Assembly: GCA_003132505.1 (NCBI GenBank)
Contig: PKXY01000036.1
Span: 62,001-126,000, forward strand
Length of the DNA: 64,000 bases
Reading direction: 5' to 3'
Source of the DNA: Solirubrobacterales bacterium
GTDB lineage: Bacteria > Actinomycetota > Thermoleophilia > Solirubrobacterales > Solirubrobacteraceae
The position numbers were made by a program, and so were the translations under genes. The notes beneath the pieces are model-generated. The model was not told where the DNA came from. It searched no databases and worked only from the letters and a program-made list of their open reading frames with translations. Position 1 is the stretch's first letter, and every line of letters starts with the position of its first letter. Below are positions 37,056 to 47,126 of this stretch, piece by piece.

Positions 37056-39703
37056 TGGCTGCCATCGACACAAAGAATGCAGTGAATTACGTCTACGATT
37101 TTGCCGACGGCTCGCGCGAGATGCGCGACCTCCTCGGTGGCAAGGGCGCCAACCTGTGCGAGATGACGCGGCGCCTGGAGCCCGGCGTCGTCCCGGCCGG
37201 CTTCGTCATCACCACCGCAGCGTGCGTTGAGCACATGAGCACCGGCGGCGAACCGGAAGCGCTCGCGGCGCAACTCGCCGACGCCGTGGCGCGGCTCGAG
37301 GCCCGTGTCGGCCGGCGCTTCGGCGACAGCGACGACCCGCTGCTGCTGTCTGTGCGCTCGGGCTCGCGCGAGTCGATGCCCGGGATGATGGACACGGTCT
37401 TGAATCTCGGGCTCAGCGACAGCTCGGTTGACGGGCTGGCCCGCGCGACCGCAAACGAGCGTTTCGCATGGGATTCATACCGGCGCTTCGTGCAGATGTT
37501 CGCCAACGTCGTGCGCGGCGTGCCCGTCGAGCAGATCGAAGCGGAGATCGCGCAGCTCAAGACCCGCCGCGGCGTGCACCTCGATACCGAGCTCGACGTC
37601 GAGGCGCTGCGTGAGCTGACAGCGACCTTCAAGCGGGTCTTCCACGCGCAGACTGGTGACGTGTTCCCCGAGGACCCAGCCGACCAGATGCACCAGGCGA
37701 CGCTTGCGGTGTTCGACTCGTGGAGCGGAGACCGCGCTGTGTCCTACCGTCGCATCAACCACATCCCCGACGATTGGGGAACGGCGGTCACGGTGCAGCA
37801 GATGGTCTTTGGCAACAAAGGCGACGACTCGTGCTCGGGCGTGGCGTTCAGCCGCGACGAGCTGACCGGAGCCCCCGAGCCGTCAGGCGACTTCCTGGTC
37901 GACGCGCAGGGCGAAGACGTGGTTTCGGGAGTGCGCAACACACAGGAGCTCGCGCAGCTCCGCGAAGTCATGCCGGAGGCCTACGCGCAACTGGCCGGCA
38001 TCCTGCGCCAGCTGGAAGGCGTTTATGGCGACATGCAGGACACGGAGTTCACGATCGAGGAGGGGCGTCTGTACATGCTGCAGACGCGCAACGCGAAGCG
38101 TCCCGCGCAGGCGGCTGTTCGTTTCGCGGTCGACGCAGTGAACGAGGGACTGCTGACCAAGGCGCAGGCGATTGCCACAATCGACGCGGCGGCGCTCGAT
38201 GCGCTACTGCACCCGACGTTCGATCCGGCGGCCAAGTTCGCGGTCTTGGCACACGGTGTGCCAGCGTCGCCCGGCGCCGCCAAGGGCGCGATCGCCTTCA
38301 CTGCCAAGGCGGCCGTAGCGGCCGCGGAGCATCACGTCGATGTCGTCATAGTTCGCCCGTTCACCGAGGCGGAAGACGTCGCCGGATTCTTCGCCGCGAA
38401 AGGCATCCTCACGAGCGAGGGCGGCAAGGCGTCGCATGCGGCGCTGGTCGCGCGCGGCATGGGCCGCCCGTGTGTCTGCGGAGCGAGCGAGCTGCACATC
38501 GATCTCGACGCAGGCACGGTGCGGGTCGGCGACACAATCCTGCACGAGGGCGATCTGATCGCGATCAACGGCTCGACGGGGGAGATCACGATCGACGATG
38601 TGGCGCTGGTCCACGCCGAGATCGATCCTCATTTCGAGACGGTGTTGAGCTGGGCCGATGAGCTGCGGACGCTCGGAGTGCGGGCCAACGCCGATGTCCC
38701 CGAGGACGCGCGTCGGGCCCGCGGGTTCGGCGCCGAGGGGATCGGTCTGTGCCGCACCGAGCACATGTTCATGGCGGCGGATCGCCAGCCGAAGATGCGC
38801 GCGATGATCATGGCCGACGACGTGGCCGAGCGGCGAGTCGCGCTCGAGCGGCTGCTGCCGCTGCAACAGGCTGACTTCGAGGGCCTGTTCGAGGCGATGG
38901 AGGGGCTGCCGGTCACGATTCGGCTGCTGGATCCGCCGCTCCACGAGTTCCTGCCGAGCGAGATCGAGCTGCTGGACGACCTGCGTGAAGCGCGCCAGCA
39001 TCGCCCCGGCGACGTTGCCGACCTCGAGCGTACGCTCGAGCGCGTAAAGGAGCTGGCCGAGACCAATCCGATGCTTGGAACTCGCGGCTGCAGACTCGGG
39101 ATCCTCCACCCGGAGATCTACGAGATGCAAGTGACCGCCATCATGCGCGCGACGCGGGCGGTACGGGAGCGCAGCGGCCACGCGCCACACACCGAGGTGA
39201 TGATTCCGCTAGTCAACTACGAACGCGAGTTGACGATGATGCGCGAGCTGGTCGTCAGGGTCGCGGAGCATGAAGGGATGCGCCAGGGCGTTGACTACAC
39301 AGTCGGCACGATGATCGAACTGCCGCGCGCGTGCGCAGTCGCGCAGCATCTCGCGGCGCACGTCGAGTTCTTCTCCTTTGGCACCAACGATCTCACACAG
39401 ACCGCCCTCGGCTTCTCCCGTGATGACATCGAAAGCACGATTCTGGCGCGCTACATCAGTGAGAAAATCGTCAGTCGCTCACCATTCGAAACGATCGATC
39501 GCGACGGAGTAGGCACGCTCGTCCGAACCGCCGTCGCAGGCGGTCGCGCAGGCAATCCCCGGATCGAGCTAGGCGTATGCGGCGAGCATGGCGGCGACCC
39601 CGACTCGATCCGGTTCTTCGCTGAGGCGGGCCTCGACTACGTGTCGTGCTCGCCTTTCCGCGTGCCGATCGCGCGTGTCGCAGCTGCCCAAGCCGCCGGC
39701 TAG
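37052..39703 (+). CDS. ppdK: Pyruvate, phosphate dikinase
   Basis: 883 residues, full length. The N-terminal ATP-grasp begins with VYDFADGSREMRDLLGGKGANL; the swivelling phosphohistidine domain has GGKASHAALVARGMGRP with His462; and the C-terminal PEP/pyruvate barrel ends in GVCGEHGGDP with catalytic Cys843. In the catabolic direction it converts PEP, AMP and PPi to pyruvate, ATP and Pi, which saves energy when PPi is available; the reverse serves gluconeogenesis. ATG 37052 overlaps gpmI. Its regulatory protein (DUF299 type) is not seen nearby. Confidence 0.96.
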   Translation: MMAAIDTKNAVNYVYDFADGSREMRDLLGGKGANLCEMTRRLEPGVVPAGFVITTAACVEHMSTGGEPEALAAQLADAVARLEARVGRRFGDSDDPLLLSVRSGSRESMPGMMDTVLNLGLSDSSVDGLARATANERFAWDSYRRFVQMFANVVRGVPVEQIEAEIAQLKTRRGVHLDTELDVEALRELTATFKRVFHAQTGDVFPEDPADQMHQATLAVFDSWSGDRAVSYRRINHIPDDWGTAVTVQQMVFGNKGDDSCSGVAFSRDELTGAPEPSGDFLVDAQGEDVVSGVRNTQELAQLREVMPEAYAQLAGILRQLEGVYGDMQDTEFTIEEGRLYMLQTRNAKRPAQAAVRFAVDAVNEGLLTKAQAIATIDAAALDALLHPTFDPAAKFAVLAHGVPASPGAAKGAIAFTAKAAVAAAEHHVDVVIVRPFTEAEDVAGFFAAKGILTSEGGKASHAALVARGMGRPCVCGASELHIDLDAGTVRVGDTILHEGDLIAINGSTGEITIDDVALVHAEIDPHFETVLSWADELRTLGVRANADVPEDARRARGFGAEGIGLCRTEHMFMAADRQPKMRAMIMADDVAERRVALERLLPLQQADFEGLFEAMEGLPVTIRLLDPPLHEFLPSEIELLDDLREARQHRPGDVADLERTLERVKELAETNPMLGTRGCRLGILHPEIYEMQVTAIMRATRAVRERSGHAPHTEVMIPLVNYERELTMMRELVVRVAEHEGMRQGVDYTVGTMIELPRACAVAQHLAAHVEFFSFGTNDLTQTALGFSRDDIESTILARYISEKIVSRSPFETIDRDGVGTLVRTAVAGGRAGNPRIELGVCGEHGGDPDSIRFFAEAGLDYVSCSPFRVPIARVAAAQAAG

Positions 39704-39840
39704 GCCTCCAGACCGCAGGTCGGACGCCCACTAGCCAGGCGTTTCCGTAATCCGTACGGACCCTGTTCACGCTCGTCTACCGATGGCGTCCGTCGGTGGC
39801 GCTGCGAGTCTGCTGTCAACGTCCGGAAAAGGAGGATTCG

Positions 39841-40731
39841 ATGTTCAGCCAAGTCATCGCCGGCGTGGACGGAACGGCAGGCGGCCACGATGCTGCCCTC
39901 CTGGCGAGCAAGCTCGTCGCGCCCGCGGGGGAGCTGACGCTCGTACACGTCTACCCCGCCGACGAGAGCGGCTACCACGGCAGCGGTGTCAATTTCACTG
40001 CGATCGCGCGTCAGGACTCGCTCGAGCTGCTGGCCACGGAGCGAGACGCAATCGGCGTTGACGCCGAGATTGAGGCGGTCGGCGCCAGCTCCGTCGGCGC
40101 TGGCCTTCACCGAATTGCCGGCGAGCACGACAGCGATCTGCTCGTCGTAGGCTCGTGTGCACGTGGCGCGGTTGGTCGCCTCCTGCTCGGCGACGACATG
40201 CGGGCGTCGCTCGATGGTGCGCCGTGCGCGGTTGCGGTCGCTCCGCTCGGCTACGCCGAGCACCCCGGTCCGCTCGCCACGATCGGTGTCGCCTACGACG
40301 GCACGGACGAAAGTGAAGCTGCGCTCGCCCTTGCCCGGATGGTGGCGGGAGAGCACGACGCGAGGATCGAGGCACTTACAGTCGTCGGCACCCCCACCTA
40401 CGCCTATGGCGTGATGGTGGCCATCGACTGGAGCGAAGTCCTGAGCGACCTGGAGCGCGAGGCACAGGCGCGCCTCGACGCCTTCGACGACGTTGAAGGG
40501 AGCGTCGTGGGCGGAATCCCGACACAGGCGCTTGCTCGGTTCGGCGAAGAGGTTGATCTGCTCGTCGTCGGCTCGCGCGGGTTCGGTCCGGCGCGGCGGA
40601 TGCTGTTCGGCAGCACCTCCGAGTATCTCGTGCGCCACATACGATGCCCGCTGCTCATCGTGAGACGCGGCGTCGAAGCTCGCGGAGAGCCGACGCATGC
40701 GACCACTGGTGCTTCGGGCGCAGGCGCTTGA
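39841..40731 (+). CDS. Tandem universal stress protein
   Basis: 296 residues, two UspA domains (about 1-145 and 150-285). The second has the full ATP-binding pattern VVGSRGFGPARRMLFGSTS; the first has GSCARGAVGRLLLGDDM, with GDD replacing the usual GS, so nucleotide binding there is doubtful. ATG 39841 has AAGGAGG nine bases upstream. Tandem Usp proteins are common members of hypoxia or dormancy regulons in actinobacteria, which fits the neighbours, but no shared box was found in its 137-bp upstream region. TCCGTACGGA (39751-39760) is a perfect 10-bp palindrome there. Confidence 0.92.
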   Translation: MFSQVIAGVDGTAGGHDAALLASKLVAPAGELTLVHVYPADESGYHGSGVNFTAIARQDSLELLATERDAIGVDAEIEAVGASSVGAGLHRIAGEHDSDLLVVGSCARGAVGRLLLGDDMRASLDGAPCAVAVAPLGYAEHPGPLATIGVAYDGTDESEAALALARMVAGEHDARIEALTVVGTPTYAYGVMVAIDWSEVLSDLEREAQARLDAFDDVEGSVVGGIPTQALARFGEEVDLLVVGSRGFGPARRMLFGSTSEYLVRHIRCPLLIVRRGVEARGEPTHATTGASGAGA

Positions 40732-41184
40732 GGCGGCGAGGGAGCGGGAGTGCCCATAGCCGAGAAGCGTTGCGGCGGCTCATCAGGGACGTTCTCGCGG
40801 CGGTGGCTCGTTGCGAGACGCCGAGCCACCGCGGCGACCTGCCCGTCATGCTGGGGTGTGTTCGTTGCGGCGACGTGATCGGCGTCCTACGAGCCCTTGA
40901 CCATCGTCACGGATGGGGTGCCAAGCACGACCTCGTTGGCATCTGATCCGTCGGTGGCGCTCGCAGTTGGCGAGCACTACCACCGTCGATGCTACGACGC
41001 GGTCCGAGCCCTGCCGCTGGAGCGGCCCGCCTCTGCGCGCTCGAGGTAGGCCCGCAGGCCGGGCCAGGCGGTCAATAGTCCGCGTGAGTGGGCGCCACCG
41101 AGCACGCTGGCGCACATCGACGCCTGCATCGGCATCCTCCCGTGAGCGCGGAGCGTTGTGGGATTGATTCCCCGCGGGCGACAG
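40732..41184. other. Gene-poor spacer with gene debris
   Basis: No convincing coding frame. It contains a 90-base fragment of the GST gene at 41029-41118, described separately. The rest has lower coding bias than the neighbours and is probably decayed sequence. I see no clear hairpin for the end of the Usp gene. Confidence 0.45.
41029..41118 (-). pseudogene. 90-base duplicated fragment of the GST gene
   Basis: This stretch matches 42351-42440, inside the 3' part of the GST gene, with a single base difference (GCCAGGCGG against GCCAGCCGG). Similarity stops sharply at both edges. It would encode about 30 residues around SVLGGAHSRGLL but has no start or remaining fold, so it is non-functional debris of a recent partial duplication. 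Confidence 0.85.
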
Positions 41185-41622
41185 CTATTTCACGGTGTGC
41201 CCGTTGGCCCTCAGCTCGACGTCGATGTTGCCGCGAATCGCGTTGGAGTAGGGGCAGATTTGGTGGGCTGCGCCAACGATCCGGCCGGCCAGCTCGCTGT
41301 TCTCGACCTGGGGCAGGCTGACGTCGAGTACTACGGCGAGCGTGAAGGCACCACCCGCCGTCGGTAGAAGACTGACGTGACTGTCGATCGACACATCACC
41401 GACCTCCGCGTGCTCGCGACGGCCGGCGGCGCCGATAGCGCTCTCGAAGCACGCTGCATAGCCGATCGCAAACAGCTGCTCCGGGTTGGTGCCACCACCG
41501 TCGCCGCCCATCTCGACCGGACTACGAAGCTGCACATCGAGGGCCCCGTCGCTGGAGCGACCGTGACCTTCGGCGCGCCCGCCGGTAACAGTGGCTTTCG
41601 CGGTGTAGAGCACCTTCGCCAT
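41185..41622 (-). CDS. Organic hydroperoxide resistance protein (Ohr/OsmC family)
   Basis: 145 residues. Ohr-type start KVLYTAKATVTGGRAEGHGRSSDG, GGDGGGTNPEQLFAIGYAACFESAIG with the first redox Cys, and QICPYSNAIRGNIDV with the second Cys. The two cysteines reduce organic peroxides with lipoyl or thiol partners. ATG 41622 follows GGAGG. No OhrR regulator is adjacent. Part of a small group of stress-protective genes from 41 to 44 kb. Confidence 0.93.
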   Translation of the reverse strand: MAKVLYTAKATVTGGRAEGHGRSSDGALDVQLRSPVEMGGDGGGTNPEQLFAIGYAACFESAIGAAGRREHAEVGDVSIDSHVSLLPTAGGAFTLAVVLDVSLPQVENSELAGRIVGAAHQICPYSNAIRGNIDVELRANGHTVK

Positions 41623-41821
41623 CTCGCCTCCGATCGTCGTGACGTGCGCTGCCTACGTGCCGAGCGCAGCGCGCGCAGCACCGCTGCCCCTCTTCATGTG
41701 TAGCACAGCAAACATCGTTGACCTCGAGGAGCCGCGGGCATCAGCCAGACGGAGCTCGGCGCTTCGAACCAGTGCTCGCGCTGAGCAGAAGCGGCCAGTT
41801 CCGCTGGCGCGCGTAGGGCTG

Positions 41822-42220
41822 TCAGGCGGTCGGCGTGGGCGTGATGACGACGCCTCGATCGCCGTACGGGATGCGCTTGCCGCGCAGCACGCCGGCGATG
41901 GTCCCGAGCAGCTTTGTGAACTTCGTCATCACTCCGTACTTTGAGACGATCCGCTGGCGGATGTCCTCAAACTCGCTTCCGGTGACCAGACGAGCGGTCG
42001 CATCGACCACGGCGTCCGGCTTCACACGACCGCGCGCGTCGCACGGCGTCACGGTCACGCGCTCGGTGTGCGCCAGACGCTTTGCCTTGCCCGATCCCGA
42101 GCTGGTCCAGAGGCCGAATCGTCCGCCGTCGAGCTTGACCACCCACACAGGAGTCGCCACTGGCGTGCCATCACGGCGAAACGTCGTCAGCAGGATGTAC
42201 TTCTCCTCGCCCAAGGCCAT
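41822..42220 (-). CDS. PPOX-class (F420-dependent type) oxidoreductase
   Basis: 132 residues of the split beta-barrel flavin/F420-binding fold. YILLTTFRRDGTPVATPVWVVKLDG and FGLWTSSGSGKAKRLAHTERVTVTPCDARG follow the pattern of actinobacterial PPOX-class F420-dependent enzymes. GRVKPDAVVDATARLV and a conserved C-terminal half are present. The substrate is unknown; biliverdin or other conjugated compounds are typical for relatives. Its position near the Ddn-like gene suggests the organism makes F420. Confidence 0.85.
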   Translation of the reverse strand: MALGEEKYILLTTFRRDGTPVATPVWVVKLDGGRFGLWTSSGSGKAKRLAHTERVTVTPCDARGRVKPDAVVDATARLVTGSEFEDIRQRIVSKYGVMTKFTKLLGTIAGVLRGKRIPYGDRGVVITPTPTA

Positions 42221-42298
42221 GCCGACAGCCTACCGCCGAACACGCGGGCGGCGTGGCCTCATTCCGCCGACGAACGCGCGCGCTACGGTGCCGGGCTC

Positions 42299-42901
42299 TT
42301 ATCTACGCGGTTGGTTCGAGAACGCTGCCGCGGCTACGAACGCGGGCCGGGCCTCTGCGCGCTCGAGGTAGGCCCGCAGGCCGGGCCAGCCGGTCAATAG
42401 TCCGCGTGAGTGGGCGCCACCGAGCACGCTGGCGCACATCACGTCGGCGACCGTGAAGCGATCGCCGAGTAGCCAGTCGCGATCGTCGAGTGCCGTCTGG
42501 AGCGCAGTGGCGGCCTGGGCGAAACGCTCGCGCGACGGGGTATCGCCCGAGTTTTCGGCGGCCTCGCGGACCCAGCGAAACAGCGGCGCCTCGAGCTCGG
42601 TCACTGCGAACAGGACCCATTGGTAGACGAGCGCCCGCTCGGCTGATCCGAGCGGGGGGATCAAACCGGCATCGGGATGGAGGTCGGCGAGCTGGAGGCA
42701 GATCGCGGCGGACTCGAACATGACCGTGCCGTCGTCGAGCTCGAGTGCCGGTACGCGTCCCAGTGGATGGCGCGCGAGATGGTCGACGGACGAGCGTTCC
42801 TCGGGCGCGAGCTTCGTCAGCTCGTACGGCGCGCCGATCTCCGCGAGCAGCCACAGGACACGGCTCGAGCGCGTGCGGGGCATGTAGTAGAGGCGTGGCA
42901 T
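42299..42901 (-). CDS. Glutathione S-transferase family protein
   Basis: 200 residues: thioredoxin-fold N-terminus PRLYYMPRTRSSRVLWLLAEIGAPYEL, with the cis-Pro region GRVPALELDDGTVMFESAAI, then an all-helical C-domain (DRDWLLGDRFTVADVMCASVLGGA). The family uses glutathione or other thiols; in actinobacteria the true co-substrate is uncertain. I chose ATG 42901 because the longer frame adds an unrelated Arg-rich tail. Bases 42351-42440 of this gene are duplicated at 41029-41118. Confidence 0.88.
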   Translation of the reverse strand: MPRLYYMPRTRSSRVLWLLAEIGAPYELTKLAPEERSSVDHLARHPLGRVPALELDDGTVMFESAAICLQLADLHPDAGLIPPLGSAERALVYQWVLFAVTELEAPLFRWVREAAENSGDTPSRERFAQAATALQTALDDRDWLLGDRFTVADVMCASVLGGAHSRGLLTGWPGLRAYLERAEARPAFVAAAAFSNQPRR

Positions 42902-43076
42902 GGCCGGCCCAGTATCGCAGCGCGCTGCCACACGCCCGCGGCCCTCGGCCACCACGACAAGACGCCTGCCGAACGGGGCCAAGGCCGGCACACCAAGTCC
43001 GTGGTGCTGCGCAGGTCTCAGTGCCGCGACAGATCCGACGCACGCGAGCTGGCGCTAGCTACCCGCAAGGTCGCCA

Positions 43077-44144
<1,068 letters not shown>

Positions 44145-44157
44145 TCAGCTCATCCTT

Positions 44158-45024
44158 ATGCTCCGCCCCGTGCGGGTTGCCTTCGCCACGTGCTCGGCTT
44201 TACCTGACGGGTGGCACGACGACCATCTCGCGGCGAGCCTGCTGGGCGCCGAGTACCGCTCATGGGATGACGCAAGTGTCGACTGGGAGGCCTTCGACAG
44301 GGTGGTGATCCGCTCGACCTGGGACTACACCTCGCGGGTCGCCGACTTCGTCTCCTGGTGTCACAGCGTCGGCTCGGAGCGGCTTCGCAACAGGCCGGAC
44401 CTCGTGGCGTTCAACGCGGATAAGCGCTACCTCGGCCGGCTGGCGGCGCCAACGGTCCCGACGGTGTACGTGGCTCCGGGGGATGCCCTCCCGCGCCTGG
44501 ACGGGGAGGTGGTCGTGAAGCCGGGCATCTCCGCCGGTGCGCGCGACACGGGCCGGTTTGGGCCGGCCGCTCATGGTGAGGCCCGCTCGCTGATCGAGCA
44601 GATCCAGGTCAGCGGGCGAGTCGCGCTGGTTCAGCCCTACATCGCCTCGGTGGATCACCGCGGAGAGACCGCGCTCGTTTTCCTCGGCGGTGAGCTCTCG
44701 CACGTCCTGCGCAAGCGGCCGATCCTCGAACGCGACGAGGTGGCGCCCCTGGCCGAGGGTGAGCTGGCACCGGCCAGGGCGATGCTGCGGGAGGATCTCG
44801 TCGCGCTCGACACCGCCGAGGCGGCAGAGCATCGCCTCGCGCGCCAGGTCGTCCGCCAGGTGTCAGAAGCGTTTGGGACCCCGGTTTACATGCGCGTCGA
44901 CGTCGTGATCGGGCCAGGCGCCGGGCCGCTGCTGCTCGAGTTCGAAGCGATCGAGCCACACCTGTACCTGACGGCGTCGGCCGGCGCGGCGCAGCGCCTG
45001 GCCGACGCAGTGAGAGCCAGCTAG
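44158..45024 (+). CDS. ATP-grasp domain protein
   Basis: 288 residues, resembling RimK/glutathione-synthetase-type ATP-grasp ligases. The N-terminal part has VIRSTWDYTSRVADFVSWC, followed by DKRYLGRLAAPTVPTVYV. The ATP-binding part contains GEVVVKPGISAGARDTGRF and ALVQPYIASVDHRGETALVFLGGELSH, and the metal-binding end is VYMRVDVVIGPGAGPLLLEFEAIEPHLY. It probably forms an amide or ester with ATP, but neither partner is known. ATG 44158. It faces the broken AI-2E transporter gene. Confidence 0.85.
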   Translation: MLRPVRVAFATCSALPDGWHDDHLAASLLGAEYRSWDDASVDWEAFDRVVIRSTWDYTSRVADFVSWCHSVGSERLRNRPDLVAFNADKRYLGRLAAPTVPTVYVAPGDALPRLDGEVVVKPGISAGARDTGRFGPAAHGEARSLIEQIQVSGRVALVQPYIASVDHRGETALVFLGGELSHVLRKRPILERDEVAPLAEGELAPARAMLREDLVALDTAEAAEHRLARQVVRQVSEAFGTPVYMRVDVVIGPGAGPLLLEFEAIEPHLYLTASAGAAQRLADAVRAS

Positions 45025-45033
45025 AGCTTCGTC

Positions 45034-46197
45034 TCAGCTGCGCTCGAGGTGCGGCGCGGCGACCTGCTGCACGAGCAGCTTGATCGCGGCCGCGATCGGG
45101 ATCGCGACGAGGGCGCCGATGATCCCCAGCAGAGCGGCGCCGATGATCGTTGCCACCACCGTGACGAGGCCGGGGACGTCCACCGTGCGTGCCATGACCC
45201 TGGGCGTGAGCAGGTAATCCTCGAGAAAGCGGTAGACGAGGTAGAAAACGCCCGTCGCGATGGCAGCGGGAAGCGAGACGGTGAGGGCCACGAGCGCCAC
45301 GATGATCCCGCCGATCGTCGAGCCCACGACGGGGATCAGATCGAACAGGGCGACCAGCAGCCCGAGGAGCAGGGCATACGGAATTCCGAGTGCAAGCGCC
45401 CAGAGCCAGGTCCCGAAACCGGCGATGAACGATGTCAGCAGGTTTCCCAGAACATACCCGCCGACGCGGTCGAGGATCTCATCAGTGAGCAGCACCATGC
45501 GTGCACGACGGCTCCTCGGCGCGAGCAAATAGAGACCGCGCCGCACGCGTGGAAGATCTGCCAGTAAATAGACCGTGACGATCACGACGACGACCACCGA
45601 TGCGAGTAGGTCCAATACGACTTTACCGACACCGACCACGGCGCCGAATGATGTACTGTCCCCGCGCAAGAGATTTTGGAGGGCCCCAGTGATGTGCTAT
45701 TTCCTGTTGAGCCTCCCGAGCTCAGTGTTGTGTCGGTTCAGCTCACGGTAATAGTGCGGAAGCTCGGAGGCGAGATGGCTCGCCTGAGTCGCGACCACCG
45801 GCGCGGCGGTTGCGATGAACCCGCCGAGCATCGCGAGCACGCCAGCAAGGACAATGACGACCGCCGTCCAACGTGGCAGCCCTCGTCGGTGGATCCACCT
45901 GACGGCCGGGTCGAGCCCGACGGCGAGGAAGAAAGCCAGCCCGAGCAGGATGAGCACCTCGCTCGCCGCCACGACAACGTAGGCCAGCGCGAAAGCGCAG
46001 GCCACGCCGAGCGCGCCGATAAAGCCGACAAAGAAGGGCGAGCGCATGTTGAACGGCTGGCCGGCCAGCCCAAACGCGTTCTCTGGCGACGCTTCGGCCT
46101 CGAGTTCGGCGCGCGCACGGATCTCGTCGAGCGCCTCCTGGCTCGCGCCGTCGAGACCGTCTGTGACCCCTTCGTGGTCCTCAGGATTGCTCATCAA
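45034..46197 (-). pseudogene. AI-2E family transporter interrupted by one in-frame TAG
   Basis: The N-terminal part (46197 to 45700) and the C-terminal part (45696 to 45034) are in the same reading frame, separated only by a TAG codon at 45697-45699. Together they give about 386 residues with eight or so hydrophobic segments. PHYYRELNRHNTELGRLNRK precedes the stop and HITGALQNLLRGDSTSFG follows it. The C-terminal part has the family motifs GIPYALLLGLLVALFDLIPVVGSTIGG and LEDYLLTPRVMA. Likely a recent nonsense mutation, for example from a Tyr codon, or a sequencing error. A GTG or ATG inside the second half could restart translation but would lack the first three helices. Confidence 0.8.
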
Positions 46198-46562
46198 CCA
46201 GCCCCTGAACAGCTCTCTCGAGCGACCGTCGCCGCTCTCTCCACAGGCTCACCTGTGCGTACAATACAGAGCGCCACAGCGGATGCGTAGCCGAATCCGT
46301 ACACCGGTACAAGCGATCCGGGCGAAGGTGTATTGTGAATGGGTATGCTTGGTACCAATCGGCTGACGCGGTCGTGTCACCTCATAGCCCACTGACGCGC
46401 CGACCTCAGCAATATGCTCCGGCGTTAACTGTAAAAGCGATGGCCTGGGTGCGTGACGTTAATAGGCCTCGGGCTGCGACGCCGCCGCACTCCCACGTCA
46501 CGCGGTATGAATAGACTGGACACTGACATGACACAGGCTGCGCGAGAGCGGAGGATTATCTG
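46198..46562. other. Gene-free region with several inverted repeats
   Basis: No coding frame of normal composition; visibly more AT-rich than its surroundings. It holds CACAGG-CTCA-CCTGTG (46242-46257), ACAATACA/TGTATTGT sixty bases apart (46261-46268, 46329-46336) and GCGTGACGT/ACGTCACGC (46451-46459, 46495-46503). These may be regulator sites for the divergent transporter and deazaflavin genes. Confidence 0.45.
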
Positions 46563-46979
46563 ATGGCGAGCGACATGGCGGCCTTCAATGCCCAGATCGT
46601 CGAGGAGTTTCGCGCGCACGAGGGTCGTGTCGGCGGCATGTTCGAAGGGGCGTCATTGCTGCTTCTGCATCACACGGGCGCGAAATCGGGCACGCATCGC
46701 GTCAACCCGCTGGCCTACGTGCCGGACGACGGTCGCTACGTGATCGTCGCCTCGGCCGGCGGCGCGCCCGAGCATCCGGGCTGGTATCGCAATCTGAAGG
46801 CGCACCCGGACACCCACGTCGAGGTCGGCAGGGGCATGGTCGACGTCGTGGCGAGCGAGGCGGAAGGGGAGGAGCGCGATCGCCTCTTTGCAACGATCGT
46901 TGCAGGGAGCCCGCAGTTCGCCGAATACGCACGAACAGCGGGTCGCGCGATCCCGGTGATGATCCTGACGCCGGCCTGA
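46563..46979 (+). CDS. Nitroreductase/deazaflavin-dependent oxidoreductase (Ddn-like)
   Basis: 138 residues. The pattern LLLLHHTGAKSGTHRVNPLAYVPDDGRY, then IVASAGGAPEHPGWYRNLKAHPDTHVEVG, is that of the Ddn family that uses reduced F420 for quinone or nitro-group reduction. ATG 46563 is preceded by GGAGG (10 bases). The gene probably guards against quinone or oxidative stress. A nine-base inverted repeat (47063-47093) lies between it and the next gene. Confidence 0.92.
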   Translation: MASDMAAFNAQIVEEFRAHEGRVGGMFEGASLLLLHHTGAKSGTHRVNPLAYVPDDGRYVIVASAGGAPEHPGWYRNLKAHPDTHVEVGRGMVDVVASEAEGEERDRLFATIVAGSPQFAEYARTAGRAIPVMILTPA

Positions 46980-47062
46980 GTGACGTGCCAGAGCGAACAT
47001 TGACATAACGCTGCTGAGCCGGTTATGTCAAATGCAGCGCACGAGTTCGCGGGCTATCTGCG

Positions 47063-47093
47063 CGCTCTAACGCTCAAGTCGAGGGTTAGAGCG
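47063..47093. promoter_or_regulatory. Inverted repeat before the cyclopropane synthase gene
   Basis: CGCTCTAAC (47063-47071) and GTTAGAGCG (47085-47093) are exact complements, extended inward by CTC/GAG after one mismatch. It ends 34 bases before the next start codon. It could be an operator or the terminator of the Ddn-like gene; there is no T-run. Confidence 0.4.
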
Positions 47094-47126
47094 GCAGGAA
47101 GCCGGCTTGTTCTCTAGGCTTCGCCG

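Noticed and set aside
39751-39760. TCCGTACGGA palindrome before the Usp gene as a regulon box (a similar TGCGTACGGA lies at 19271-19280)
   Set aside because: CGTACGG also occurs inside several coding regions of the window, so the match is too weak to claim a shared site.
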